From: Bacillota bacterium
GTDB lineage: Bacteria > Bacillota_I > Bacilli_A > RFN20 > CAG-826
Direction: 5' to 3'
NCBI GenBank assembly: GCA_023393065.1
Contig: JAEWMX010000015.1
Coordinates: 186,001-250,000, forward strand
Length of the DNA: 64,000 bases
This document shows positions 8,739 through 17,468 of the stretch, piece by piece. The first letter of the stretch is position 1. The number at the start of each line of letters is the position of its first letter. A program made the position numbers and the translations under genes. Below the pieces are notes generated by a model. It ran no database searches. It worked only from the letters and a program-made list of their open reading frames with translations, and was not told where the DNA came from.

Positions 8739-10592
8739 TTATTTAGCGTTCTTGCGATACTTGAAGATCATCGCACCGAACGAAGCTATTTTTATTTTTA
8801 TGTGATGTGGGCGGTTAAACGGGCCAAAAGGCGCGCTCGCCACCGGTAATCCATTATACTGATTTGCGCCGCCATATACATCTTTATCGCTATTAAATAT
8901 TTCTTCATAGAGTCCTTCTTCATTGACGCCAAGTTCATAATTATCAAAGAAATTAGGCGTCATGTTGAAGACGAAAACTAAGCGCGAATCATCGACGAAA
9001 CGCTCAAAGGCATAGATTGATTGATCGGCATTATCGGCCATCAGCCACAAAAAGTGCTTCGAGTTGTATTCTTCGTGTTTCATGGCTTTTTCATAAGCGT
9101 AGATGAGATTCAAGTCGCGAATCAGCCTCGTGATCGAATCGTGTTTGGGATATGTCCTTAAATTCCACGGCAGCGACTTATTCTCATTCCATTCGTCGAA
9201 AGAGGCGAGTTCATTACCCATAAAATTCAATTTTTTTCCGGGATGGGCATATTGGTAAGTGTAAAGGTTGCGAAGCAGGGCAAATTTCTGCTCGTAATCT
9301 CCCCACAGCTTATTGATAATCGTGCCTTTACCATGAACGACTTCGTCGTGGGAGAGAGGCAATAAGAAATTTTCGCTGTAGAAATACGCCATCGAAAACG
9401 TCAGTTTGTTGTGCTCGTATTTTTTATAAATGGGGTCTTTTGCATAGTATTTCAAAGTGTCGTTCATCCATCCAAGATCCCACTTGTAATCAAAGCCGAG
9501 ACCGCCGAATTCAATCGGCTTGGTCACACCTTGATAGTCACTGCTATCTTCGGCGATCATCATCAAACTTGAATGCTCGCCGTGTAAAAGGGTATTCATC
9601 CGTTTTAAGAATTCGATACCGCCGCTATTTTCGCCCTTGTCTTTGTTGCCGTCATAAAATATGACATTGCTGACGGCGTCGATGCGCAGCCCATCGAAGT
9701 GAAAATAGGTCGCAAAGTAGTTCATCGCCGAAATCAAAAAGGAGCGAACCGGATCTTTGCCGAGATCAAAAAGGAGGCTGCCCCACTGCGAGTAGCGATG
9801 TTTGATGTCAGTGTACTCGTATAAGTAGGCGCCATCGAAATCGGCGAGGGCAAATTCATCTTTGGCGAAATGCACGGGAGCAAAATCGAGAATCACCCCG
9901 ATGCCGGCTTGGTGCATGCGATCGACAAAAGACATCAATTGCTTAGGGTTGCCATAACGCGAATCGACGGAATAAAAGCCAGTGCCTTGATATCCCCAAG
10001 ACCCATCGAAGGGGTATTGGGTGATCGGCATGATTTCAACATGCGTATAGCCGAGTTCTTTAACATATGGAATAAGATAGTCGGCAATCTCTTCATAGCT
10101 GAGGTTGCGATTATCGACTTTGCCCTTCCACGACCCGAGGTGGATTTCATAGATTGACATCGGGCTATCAAACGACCGGGTGCGATTTTTCATAAATGAA
10201 AAATCGTGCCACACAAAGTTATCGATATCAAAAAGTCTGGAGCAAGTCGCCGGGCGATACTCGCTATAAAAAGCGAAAGGATCGGCTTTGTCGACATATT
10301 GGCCCTTGGCATTCCGGAAATGGTATTTGTACGATTCGTACTCCTTTAAACCGGGGATAAAAATCTCCCAGACGCCGACAAAATCAACTTTGTGCATCTT
10401 GTGGGCGCCGACATCCCAGTTGTTAAAAGAGCCGATGACACTGACATCTTCGGCCAGGGGAGCATAGAGGCGAAAGATGACGCCATGCTCTTTTTTTCCT
10501 GCTGTTTGATCAGCAATAAAATGAGCCCCGAAATACTCGTAAGCTCGCGTCGTGTTGCCCACTAAGAAATCATGAAGTAGTCCATAAGCCAT
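8739..10592 (-). CDS. glgB: 1,4-alpha-glucan branching enzyme
   Basis: 617 residues: an N-terminal CBM48 domain (FRLYAPLAEDVSVIGSFNNW), then a GH13 barrel and a C-terminal beta domain. Catalytic blocks are DGLRIDAVSNVIF (nucleophile Asp), MIAEDSSD (acid/base Glu) and LPLSHDEVVHGKGT. It makes the alpha-1,6 branches of glycogen. It is first in the operon glgB-glgP-dut-M42, with AGGATGCGAAC as ribosome site and a clear promoter upstream. It is divergent from ackA. Confidence 0.97.
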   Translation of the reverse strand: MAYGLLHDFLVGNTTRAYEYFGAHFIADQTAGKKEHGVIFRLYAPLAEDVSVIGSFNNWDVGAHKMHKVDFVGVWEIFIPGLKEYESYKYHFRNAKGQYVDKADPFAFYSEYRPATCSRLFDIDNFVWHDFSFMKNRTRSFDSPMSIYEIHLGSWKGKVDNRNLSYEEIADYLIPYVKELGYTHVEIMPITQYPFDGSWGYQGTGFYSVDSRYGNPKQLMSFVDRMHQAGIGVILDFAPVHFAKDEFALADFDGAYLYEYTDIKHRYSQWGSLLFDLGKDPVRSFLISAMNYFATYFHFDGLRIDAVSNVIFYDGNKDKGENSGGIEFLKRMNTLLHGEHSSLMMIAEDSSDYQGVTKPIEFGGLGFDYKWDLGWMNDTLKYYAKDPIYKKYEHNKLTFSMAYFYSENFLLPLSHDEVVHGKGTIINKLWGDYEQKFALLRNLYTYQYAHPGKKLNFMGNELASFDEWNENKSLPWNLRTYPKHDSITRLIRDLNLIYAYEKAMKHEEYNSKHFLWLMADNADQSIYAFERFVDDSRLVFVFNMTPNFFDNYELGVNEEGLYEEIFNSDKDVYGGANQYNGLPVASAPFGPFNRPHHIKIKIASFGAMIFKYRKNAK

Positions 10593-10616
10593 GTTCGCAT
10601 CCTGCTTTCAAAGATA

Positions 10617-10645
10617 ATTATAAAGGCGCGCGAAATCTTTAACAA
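10617..10645 (-). promoter_or_regulatory. Promoter of glgB operon
   Basis: On the minus strand TTGTTA (10645-10640) and TATAAT (10622-10617) are separated by 17 bases. This is a good sigma-A promoter giving a leader of about 20 bases with AGGA ahead of glgB. Confidence 0.85.
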
Positions 10646-10647
10646 AT

Positions 10648-10663
10648 ATGTTTTGACAAACAT
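10648..10663. promoter_or_regulatory. Inverted repeat between the divergent glgB and ackA promoters
   Basis: ATGTTT-TGAC-AAACAT is a perfect 6+6 inverted repeat. It lies two bases above the glgB -35 box and four bases above the ackA -35 box, so it is nearly centred between the two promoters. It looks like a dimeric regulator site acting on both; the regulator is not known. Confidence 0.5.
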
Positions 10664-10667
10664 GCAA

Positions 10668-10696
10668 TTGAATAAAGAATGTCATATGATTATAAT
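10668..10696 (+). promoter_or_regulatory. Promoter of ackA
   Basis: TTGAAT (10668-10673), a 17-base spacer and TATAAT (10691-10696). Transcription would begin near 10703. AGAGG then lies before the ATG at 10724, which rules out the in-frame ATG at 10679 inside the promoter. Confidence 0.85.
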
Positions 10697-10723
10697 TGCA
10701 ATGGTAATTTAGAGGTTATTAGC

Positions 10724-11917
10724 ATGGGAAAAATATTAGTTGTCAACGCCGGCAGTTCAAGTCTTAAATACAAACTCTATGAGATGCCAGAAGAAGAAGT
10801 AATCTGCTCTGGAATCGCCGAACGCATCGGTCATCAAGATGCGATTTTTCGGCTGAAATTTAACGGCGATTCGATCAAGACCGTCCTTCCGATCGAAACG
10901 CACACCAAAGCCGTCGAATTGCTGCTTGATGCGTTGATCGTCCATAAGGTTATCGCCAATTTCAATGATATTAAAGCCGTTGGCCACCGTGTCGTACAAG
11001 GTGGCAAATACTATTCAAATAGCGTCTTTTTCGACGATGATGTAGTGGCAAAAGTCGAGTCCTTAATCGACCTCGCCCCATTGCACAATGGCCCCAACCT
11101 CATCGGCATGCAGGCCTTTAAGAAGGTCCTTCCCCATATTCCTAATGTCGCGACTTTTGACACCGCTTTTCATCGTACGATGGCTGAAGTCGACGCCATC
11201 TTTCCAATTCCTTATGAATTAACGCAAGATTACGATATTCGCCGCTATGGATTTCATGGCACATCACATCAATATCTCGATCAAGAAGGCCGTAAATATC
11301 TACCCGGTATCGAACATCCTAAAATCATCACCTGCCACATCGGTTCAGGGGCTTCAATCGCCGCGATTAAAGATGGGAAATGCGTGGCGACATCGATGGG
11401 GCTGACGCCTCTCGGGGGCATCATGATGGGCACTCGCACCGGCGATATTGATCCTTCCGTCGTCTACTTTTTATGTAAGAAACTCGATAAGAGCGTCGAC
11501 GAAGTTTATGAGATCTTAAATAAGAAATCGGGACTCCTGGGTGTTTCGGGCGTCTCCAATGATTCGCGCGATGTTTTAAAGGCTATTGAAAGCGGTAATC
11601 CGCGCGCTTTGTTGGCTGATCAGCTCTTCAATCGCCGCATCGCTGATTACATCGGCCAGTATTTTGTCCGCCTCGGTGGCGCGGATCTCATCATTTTCTC
11701 GGCCGGCATCGGCGAAAACTCCGCTTACTTCCGCTCGAAGGTCATCGAGGAGATCGGACCGGCTCTCGGCGTGAAAATCGATGAAACAATCAATGAAAGT
11801 TCACGAGGAGTATCCGTCCTATTATCAACTCCTGATAGCAAGGTTAAAGTCGCTCTCATCCCTACGGATGAAGAGGTGATGATCGCTCGCGATACCTATC
11901 ATTTAATATCAAAATAA
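10724..11917 (+). CDS. ackA: Acetate kinase
   Basis: 397 residues, typical for the family. The N-terminus KILVVNAGSSSLKY is the acetate/butyrate kinase signature 1 and RYGFHGTSHQY is signature 2. GTRTGDIDPS and IFSAGIGENS form the rest of the ASKHA fold active site. It converts acetyl phosphate and ADP to acetate and ATP, the energy-yielding end of sugar fermentation. The start at 10724 has AGAGG ten bases before it. No phosphotransacetylase gene lies nearby. No clear terminator follows. Confidence 0.97.
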   Translation: MGKILVVNAGSSSLKYKLYEMPEEEVICSGIAERIGHQDAIFRLKFNGDSIKTVLPIETHTKAVELLLDALIVHKVIANFNDIKAVGHRVVQGGKYYSNSVFFDDDVVAKVESLIDLAPLHNGPNLIGMQAFKKVLPHIPNVATFDTAFHRTMAEVDAIFPIPYELTQDYDIRRYGFHGTSHQYLDQEGRKYLPGIEHPKIITCHIGSGASIAAIKDGKCVATSMGLTPLGGIMMGTRTGDIDPSVVYFLCKKLDKSVDEVYEILNKKSGLLGVSGVSNDSRDVLKAIESGNPRALLADQLFNRRIADYIGQYFVRLGGADLIIFSAGIGENSAYFRSKVIEEIGPALGVKIDETINESSRGVSVLLSTPDSKVKVALIPTDEEVMIARDTYHLISK

Positions 11918-11998
11918 GTTTTGCCTTTATTACTAAGTAATACAGTTATATTTAAACCGCTTTCATCATTTTTACCATATTTTTAAAGCAATTTATTG

Positions 11999-12030
11999 TT
12001 GACATCTTTTGTGTACGAAACTACTATAAT
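11999..12030 (+). promoter_or_regulatory. Strong promoter of lipoprotein gene
   Basis: A consensus TTGACA at 11999-12004 is followed after 17 bases by TACTAT (12022-12027), which overlaps a perfect TATAAT (12025-12030, spacing 20). AAAGGAG then precedes the ATG. The elements suggest high expression. Confidence 0.8.
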
Positions 12031-12064
12031 AGCAATTTTAATTTACAACGAAAGGAGAATTGTA

Positions 12065-13204
12065 ATGAAATTAAAAAATTTACTACCAGTCACGTTGCTT
12101 GCTGTTTTAGCTCTTGCGGCCTGTGATCCGGTCGACACTTCTAGTTCGGGCGACACATCAAGTGACACATCAAGCGAAGTTGAAGAATCCGCGCTTAAAG
12201 ACATAATTGCCGGACTTCCTCTTGGCGAAGTTGATGAAGCCGGCCTTACTGCGATCTATGACAACCTTGCCGATGTCACATTAGGCATTCAGCAAAGTGC
12301 TTTTATGGGACAAAGCGGGCTTGAACCGCGTATTCTCGGTGCTAATGGCTCACAAGGCTACATGGAATACATCGATGGTGCTGGCGCCGTTGATGGCGAT
12401 GTCGTCCAAGTCGCAGTCGAAACCGAATTAAGCCTTGCCGAATCCGATGGTGCCGGAGGCTATGTTCTAGGTGAAGCAGTTCCGGACGTTAGTGAAGTCA
12501 CAACCGTTTGGAAAGATGACACCAATGTCTACATGGCTAACGTCGTCAATGATGATCCAGCTGATGACTATTCGTTCTTAGCCACCGCTCCAGTAGCTGA
12601 TGTCGATGTTGCTCTATTTAAAGATTTCGTCAACAGTGGCGATTTGTTCTTCTATGGCGCTCTTGCTCAAGAAGCTTCAACCGCCTTTGTCGTACCTGAT
12701 GATTTCGCTGAAGTCACCCTGATTCAGAAAGCTGAAAAATTCGTCGATGAAGAATCGAGCGATGTCTACTTACACCTCGTCAATTACACATTAGGTTCAT
12801 GGTTTGGTCTTTATAGCGCTGAAGCCGTCGGCAATCCCGCTGGCCCAGGCAAATATATCGATCGCGGTGAAGTTTGGGGTTTTGAGGCTTACATTAACGC
12901 TGAAGGCGTTCTTGATTCAGTCTACACCTATAACGATCACTTCATTAACTGGACTTATCAAGATTTGAACTGGGAAGAAGGCGATCCTGTTCCTAGCGAT
13001 CCGCTTACACCGGCCGAAATCGAAGCTCTTGATTTAGAGCTCCTCGGCGAAACTTGGGCCTTCGTCTATGGCGTTATGTATCACGAATTCTCATCCGAAG
13101 CTCCGGATGCCGTCGTTGTTCCAGCAGTTGATGGCCTTCGCGCCGCTGATGGCAGCGATGCCGCATATCTCTTCGACCCAGCTGACTACGGCTTTACTCT
13201 ATAA
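12065..13204 (+). CDS. Acidic surface lipoprotein, function unknown
   Basis: 379 residues from the ATG at 12065, which has AAAGGAG in place; the frame is open further up to 11996, but that stretch contains the promoter. A signal peptide (MKLKNLLPVTLLAVLALAAC) ends in a lipobox with Cys20 as the lipid anchor. A Ser/Thr/Asp-rich linker (about residues 21-40) follows. The rest is very rich in Asp and Glu, poor in Lys and Arg, with no domain I recognise; short aromatic blocks such as WFGLYSAEAVG and YNDHFINWTYQD stand out. It is monocistronic, with its own strong promoter and terminator, so it is probably an abundant surface protein. A binding or structural role is possible but cannot be shown. 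Confidence 0.85.
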   Translation: MKLKNLLPVTLLAVLALAACDPVDTSSSGDTSSDTSSEVEESALKDIIAGLPLGEVDEAGLTAIYDNLADVTLGIQQSAFMGQSGLEPRILGANGSQGYMEYIDGAGAVDGDVVQVAVETELSLAESDGAGGYVLGEAVPDVSEVTTVWKDDTNVYMANVVNDDPADDYSFLATAPVADVDVALFKDFVNSGDLFFYGALAQEASTAFVVPDDFAEVTLIQKAEKFVDEESSDVYLHLVNYTLGSWFGLYSAEAVGNPAGPGKYIDRGEVWGFEAYINAEGVLDSVYTYNDHFINWTYQDLNWEEGDPVPSDPLTPAEIEALDLELLGETWAFVYGVMYHEFSSEAPDAVVVPAVDGLRAADGSDAAYLFDPADYGFTL

Positions 13205-13240
13205 TTGTTTTAAGAACTAGAAAACATACAACGACAGTTG

Positions 13241-13268
13241 AAGGCGATTCGCAAGAGTCGCCTTTTTC
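13241..13268 (+). terminator. Terminator after lipoprotein gene
   Basis: AAGGCGA (13241-13247) pairs with TCGCCTT (13258-13264) around a ten-base loop, and a T-rich tail follows. It separates the lipoprotein gene from nrnA. Confidence 0.85.
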
Positions 13269-13293
13269 TTGCGCTTTTCTTTAATTAAGCAAA

Positions 13294-13321
13294 TTAATCA
13301 TTTAATATATAAAAGTACTAT
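13294..13321 (+). promoter_or_regulatory. Probable promoter of nrnA
   Basis: TTAATC (13294-13299), 16 bases, TACTAT (13316-13321). AAGGAG follows within six bases, so the leader would be very short. The -35 match is weak. Confidence 0.45.
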
Positions 13322-13336
13322 ATTAAGGAGAAACAT

Positions 13337-14344
13337 ATGCCATCAAAAATTGATGCGCTCATCTTAGAGGAAGCCAAAGCTTATAAAAGAGAGCACAACC
13401 GCATTATCAAAAACATTATTAAATTCGACCGTATCGCCATCTTTCGTCACATCATGCCGGACTTCGACGCGATGGGCACCCAAATGGGGCTCTACACTTG
13501 GATCAAGGATAATTTCCCCCACAAGGAAGTCCATTTTTTAGGGGACAACCACGTCACTTTCACTCCCCGTTTATTCCCTGAGACCGAGAGATTAAATGAC
13601 GAATGGTTTAAAGAACCATTTTTGGCCATCATCATCGACACCGCTAATACTTCACGCATCGCCGACCCCCGTTGGAAAAGAGCTAAATACAAAATCAAAA
13701 TCGACCATCACCCCGATGTTGAAGATTTTGGCAAGACGAGCATTGTTAACACATCGATGGCGGCCGCCAGCGAAGTCGTCGTCAATCTAATTTTGTCGAT
13801 TAAAGGGGATTATGTGTTAACTAAGCAAGCTGCTTCCTATTTCTACATCGCCCTCGCCGGCGATTCGGGCCGCTTTCAATATAACTCCACCACCCCGCAC
13901 ACTTTTGCCATCGCCAAAGAACTCTCAAAAACCGGCTTCGTCCTCAGCGACATCTACAAAAAAATGTACTTTAAGAAGATTGAAGATCTCCGCGTCACCG
14001 CTTATGTCCTCAACAACTTCCATGTCAGCGAGCACGGCGTCGCTTACTATGTGTTGAGCGCCGCCATTCAAAAAGAGCTCAATATCACGACCGAAAGAGG
14101 CAAGGAAAATGTCAATCTCTTCTCCAATATCGATGGCATCAACGTCTGGTGCTCGATTACCGAAGACCCTAAGGACAATTGCTATCGCGTCTCGATTCGC
14201 AGCAAAGAAAAAACGATTAATCAAGTAGCAGCCAAATACGAAGGTGGAGGCCACGCGCAAGCCTCGGGCGCCAAACTAAAAAGCCTCGATGTCTTGCCCG
14301 AGTTTATCAAAGATCTCGATAATCTATTTGTCGAATATGTATAA
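13337..14344 (+). CDS. nrnA: DHH-family nanoRNase / pAp phosphatase (NrnA-like)
   Basis: 335 residues. The DHH domain shows RHIMPDFDAMGT (about 34), IIIDTANTSRI (about 96) and KIDHHPDVED (about 117), the metal-binding set of the RecJ-like DHH phosphoesterases. The C-terminal DHHA1 domain ends in YEGGGHAQASGA. NrnA removes nucleotides from 2-5 base RNAs and dephosphorylates pAp. B. subtilis nrnA also lies just upstream of dnaE, which supports the call. The start has AAGGAG seven bases before it. Confidence 0.92.
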   Translation: MPSKIDALILEEAKAYKREHNRIIKNIIKFDRIAIFRHIMPDFDAMGTQMGLYTWIKDNFPHKEVHFLGDNHVTFTPRLFPETERLNDEWFKEPFLAIIIDTANTSRIADPRWKRAKYKIKIDHHPDVEDFGKTSIVNTSMAAASEVVVNLILSIKGDYVLTKQAASYFYIALAGDSGRFQYNSTTPHTFAIAKELSKTGFVLSDIYKKMYFKKIEDLRVTAYVLNNFHVSEHGVAYYVLSAAIQKELNITTERGKENVNLFSNIDGINVWCSITEDPKDNCYRVSIRSKEKTINQVAAKYEGGGHAQASGAKLKSLDVLPEFIKDLDNLFVEYV

Positions 14345-14354
14345 AAAAACATTT

Positions 14355-14386
14355 AAAAAGGTGTCGATATTCGATACCTTTTTTAT
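14355..14386 (+). terminator. Terminator after nrnA
   Basis: AAAGGTGTCGA (14357-14367) pairs with TCGATACCTTT (14371-14381) through one G-U pair, and T residues follow. It isolates dnaE, which has its own promoter. Confidence 0.88.
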
Positions 14387-14405
14387 TTATATAAACTCTT
14401 TGTTT

Positions 14406-14421
14406 TGCTAATATATATTAT
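14406..14421 (+). promoter_or_regulatory. Extended -10 promoter of dnaE, leaderless start
   Basis: TGC-TAATAT (14406-14414) is an extended -10 box. Exactly seven bases separate it from the ATG at 14422, so the message should begin at or next to the start codon. No Shine-Dalgarno sequence is present. The arrangement matches those at 49148 and 62478. Confidence 0.6.
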
Positions 14422-17400
14422 ATGAGTTTTATTCCCCTACACGTCTATACGGGCTATTCGTTTTTACAAAGTGGAATCACCATCGAAAACTATCTTAAAG
14501 CCCTTAAAAAGCGCGGCTATAAAGGTTCCGGTATCAGCGATTTAGACTCCTTGTCCGGCATTCCGCATTTTTATAAAGCCTTGCAAAAAGAGAAGATGAC
14601 CCCGCTGGCGGGACTCGATTTGTTAATCGATGACAATCTCCTGACCTTTTTTGCCCTCAATGAAACGGGTTATCAAAATTTGCTCAAACTTCTTTTCATT
14701 AAGAGAACGCAAAATCTAACCTATGAAGATATCGGCCGGCACAAAGAAGGCTTAGCGACCGTCTTAGCCATCGGTCACAGCCAACTTCGCTTCTTATTTT
14801 CAAGTGATCGCGATCATATTCCCCATTTCCTTTTGCCTCTTTCCAACACCGGCGAACACTTCTTCTTGGGCATCGAATTCAATGAACCCGATGATGATTT
14901 ATTCGTTGCTTATGTACGTGAGTTTGCACGCACTCACGGCTATCAAACTATCGCTTTCCCGTTTGTCAAATACATCGAAAAGCAAGATGCAATCGTCCTA
15001 GAAATCGCGCGAGCCATACGCGACGACAGCGAATTAGAAATCAAAGAGCTCGAGGGCCAAGATTACCTTTTGAACAAAGACGAAATCAGCCGCCTTTTTA
15101 CCGCGCAAGAAATTAGCAACACCGAGGCCTTGTCAAAGCTCAACGCTTTCCGCTTTGATCAAAAGCGCGGCCATTTGCTCCGCTATCAAAATAACGTTCA
15201 AGCAACGAGCGATGAGTATTTAAAAAGCAAGGCTTTAAGCGGATTGCATACAAAAATCACTAATCCGAACGAAGAATATATCAATCGCCTCAATTACGAA
15301 TTGGATGTTATCGCCAAGATGGGTTACAGCGACTATTTTTTAATCGTCGCCGACTATGTCGCTTTCGCTCACGAGCACGGCATCTCCGTCGGTCCCGGAA
15401 GGGGCAGCGCCGCCGGTTCCCTCGTCAGCTATGCGCTCGGCATCGTCTCCTGCGATCCGATTAAGCACCATTTGCTCTTTGAGCGCTTTCTTAATCCCGA
15501 ACGGCAGTCGATGCCGGATATCGATATCGACTTTTCCGATGTGCGAAGAAACGAAGTCATCGCTTATTTGCGAGCCAAATACGGCAAAGACAAAGTGGCG
15601 AATATCATGACCATTCAAACCATCGGAGCTAAACAAGCCCTTCGCGATATCGGCCGCGTCTACAAAATCGAAACAAGAGAGATTGATCTAATATCCAAAT
15701 TAATTATCGACCCAAATTCTTCACTTCGTGAAAATTATCGCAAAAACCCCGCTTTTAAAAAGCTTGTCGACAGCGATAAGTATTATCTCAATATCGTGAG
15801 CCTAGCGGCTCTCATCGAGGGTTTGCCGCGCCAGTCTGGCCTTCATGCCGCTGGCATCATCCTCAACGATACGCCGCTTGGGGAAGTCTTGCCTATCAAT
15901 GTCGATTACAATGGCGATTATATTACCGAATACGAGATGAGTTACCTAGAAGAGCAGGGATTTCTCAAGATGGACATCCTCGGCCTTCGCAATCTTTCTA
16001 TCGTCGATGAGTGCCTGTCTTTAATTCGGCATAATCGCGCTATCGATCTCGATTATCGCGAGATACCATTTGAAGACAAAAAAGCCATCCGCATTATTAA
16101 AGAAGGCCGGACTATGGGTCTTTTCCAACTTGAATCGGCCGGAATGAAAAAAGCCATCTCGACCCTTGAGCCGGAAGTCTTCGAAGATATCGTAGCTCTT
16201 CTTGCCCTATTTCGACCCGGACCGATGGATAACATCCCGAGCTATGCCCGCCGCAAAAAGAAAAAGGAACAAATCATCTATCCTTCGAAGGCCCTAGAAG
16301 ACATTTTGGCTTCGACATACGGAATCATCGTCTATCAGGAGCAAATCACCCAAATCGTTCGCAAGATGGCCAATTTCTCGTATGGTCAAGCCGATGTTTT
16401 TCGCCGGGCGATCTCCAAAAAAGATAGTGCTCAGCTCTCAAGTCTAGAAAACAATTTCATCGCTGGGGCAATGAACAACGGCTATCCGCAAAAAGAGGCT
16501 AAATCGGTATTTGATCTCATCTATAAATTCGCCGATTACGGTTTTAATCGCAGCCATTCGCTCTGTTATGCCGTTTTAGCCTGTCAGATGGCTTATCTAA
16601 AAACGTATTACACCCCCGAATTCTATGCTGCGATTCTCGGCAGTTCCTCCGGCAGCAATGACACGAAGTTTAATGAGACCCTTAATGAAGTGCGCAAGAT
16701 GGGAATTCGCATTCTCAATCCCGATATCAACCGATCCGGGCAAACTTTCATCGTTCAAGACGGTGCTCTCATCTTCCCGTTATTTGCCATTAAAGGCATT
16801 CTTGCTACACTGGTGGATTCGATTATTAAAGAGCGAAATAACGGCGGGCCATTTACCGATTTCTTCGACTTTGTCGCGCGCATGATAAACTACAAGATTA
16901 ACCAAAATCAGATCGGCAAGTTAATCGATGCCGGGGCCTTTGATAATTTCGAAATATCCAGATCATCGCTACGGGCGAGCATCAATAGCGCTCTTCGCTA
17001 TGGCTCGATGCTCTATTCCAAAGATGGGCAGATGGTCATCGATCTACCATTTGCTAGCAAACCGCGCTACGCTGAAGCTTTTGACGACCCCCTCGATAAT
17101 CTCGACCGGGAGTATGAAGCCTTAGGCCTCATGATCTCCGGCTCGCCACTTACATATAAAAGCGAAATCATTAAAAAATATCCCGTTATTACTATTAGCG
17201 ATGCGCGTGAGAGTCAAAGTCCGACCGTGCAAATCGTCGGTGTTATTCGCACCGTTAAAATTATTAATACGCGCGGCGGGACGCCGATGGCTTTTATCAA
17301 TATTTATGATAACAGCGGCGACATCGACGTCACTGTCTTCTCAAAAACATATGCTTTATCATATGAAATTCTTCAAAAGAAAAAAATCGTCCGCGTCATC

Positions 17401-17466
17401 GGCTACATGGACCGTAAACGCGAAAATGTCTTTATTGCTAATGAAATCGTCGGCCTGGAGGAATAA
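14422..17466 (+). CDS. dnaE: DNA polymerase III alpha subunit, DnaE type
   Basis: 1014 residues, somewhat shorter than the usual 1100 or so. Domains in order are an N-terminal PHP domain (1-270), the palm with GPGRGSAAGS and the catalytic PDIDIDFSD (about 366), fingers, a helix-hairpin-helix region (YGFNRSHS near 705), and a C-terminal OB fold (VQIVGVIRTVKI to VFSKTY). The PHP domain looks inactive: the HxH becomes HVY, TDH becomes SDL and the later Glu is lost. It has no epsilon-type exonuclease insert, so it is not PolC. It is followed two bases later by polA, with GGAGG at the junction. Confidence 0.96.
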   Translation: MSFIPLHVYTGYSFLQSGITIENYLKALKKRGYKGSGISDLDSLSGIPHFYKALQKEKMTPLAGLDLLIDDNLLTFFALNETGYQNLLKLLFIKRTQNLTYEDIGRHKEGLATVLAIGHSQLRFLFSSDRDHIPHFLLPLSNTGEHFFLGIEFNEPDDDLFVAYVREFARTHGYQTIAFPFVKYIEKQDAIVLEIARAIRDDSELEIKELEGQDYLLNKDEISRLFTAQEISNTEALSKLNAFRFDQKRGHLLRYQNNVQATSDEYLKSKALSGLHTKITNPNEEYINRLNYELDVIAKMGYSDYFLIVADYVAFAHEHGISVGPGRGSAAGSLVSYALGIVSCDPIKHHLLFERFLNPERQSMPDIDIDFSDVRRNEVIAYLRAKYGKDKVANIMTIQTIGAKQALRDIGRVYKIETREIDLISKLIIDPNSSLRENYRKNPAFKKLVDSDKYYLNIVSLAALIEGLPRQSGLHAAGIILNDTPLGEVLPINVDYNGDYITEYEMSYLEEQGFLKMDILGLRNLSIVDECLSLIRHNRAIDLDYREIPFEDKKAIRIIKEGRTMGLFQLESAGMKKAISTLEPEVFEDIVALLALFRPGPMDNIPSYARRKKKKEQIIYPSKALEDILASTYGIIVYQEQITQIVRKMANFSYGQADVFRRAISKKDSAQLSSLENNFIAGAMNNGYPQKEAKSVFDLIYKFADYGFNRSHSLCYAVLACQMAYLKTYYTPEFYAAILGSSSGSNDTKFNETLNEVRKMGIRILNPDINRSGQTFIVQDGALIFPLFAIKGILATLVDSIIKERNNGGPFTDFFDFVARMINYKINQNQIGKLIDAGAFDNFEISRSSLRASINSALRYGSMLYSKDGQMVIDLPFASKPRYAEAFDDPLDNLDREYEALGLMISGSPLTYKSEIIKKYPVITISDARESQSPTVQIVGVIRTVKIINTRGGTPMAFINIYDNSGDIDVTVFSKTYALSYEILQKKKIVRVIGYMDRKRENVFIANEIVGLEE

Positions 17467-17468
17467 GA

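Noticed and set aside
11918..11998. Terminator after ackA
   Set aside because: Only a short TTACT/AGTAA pairing is visible without a T run; not enough to call.
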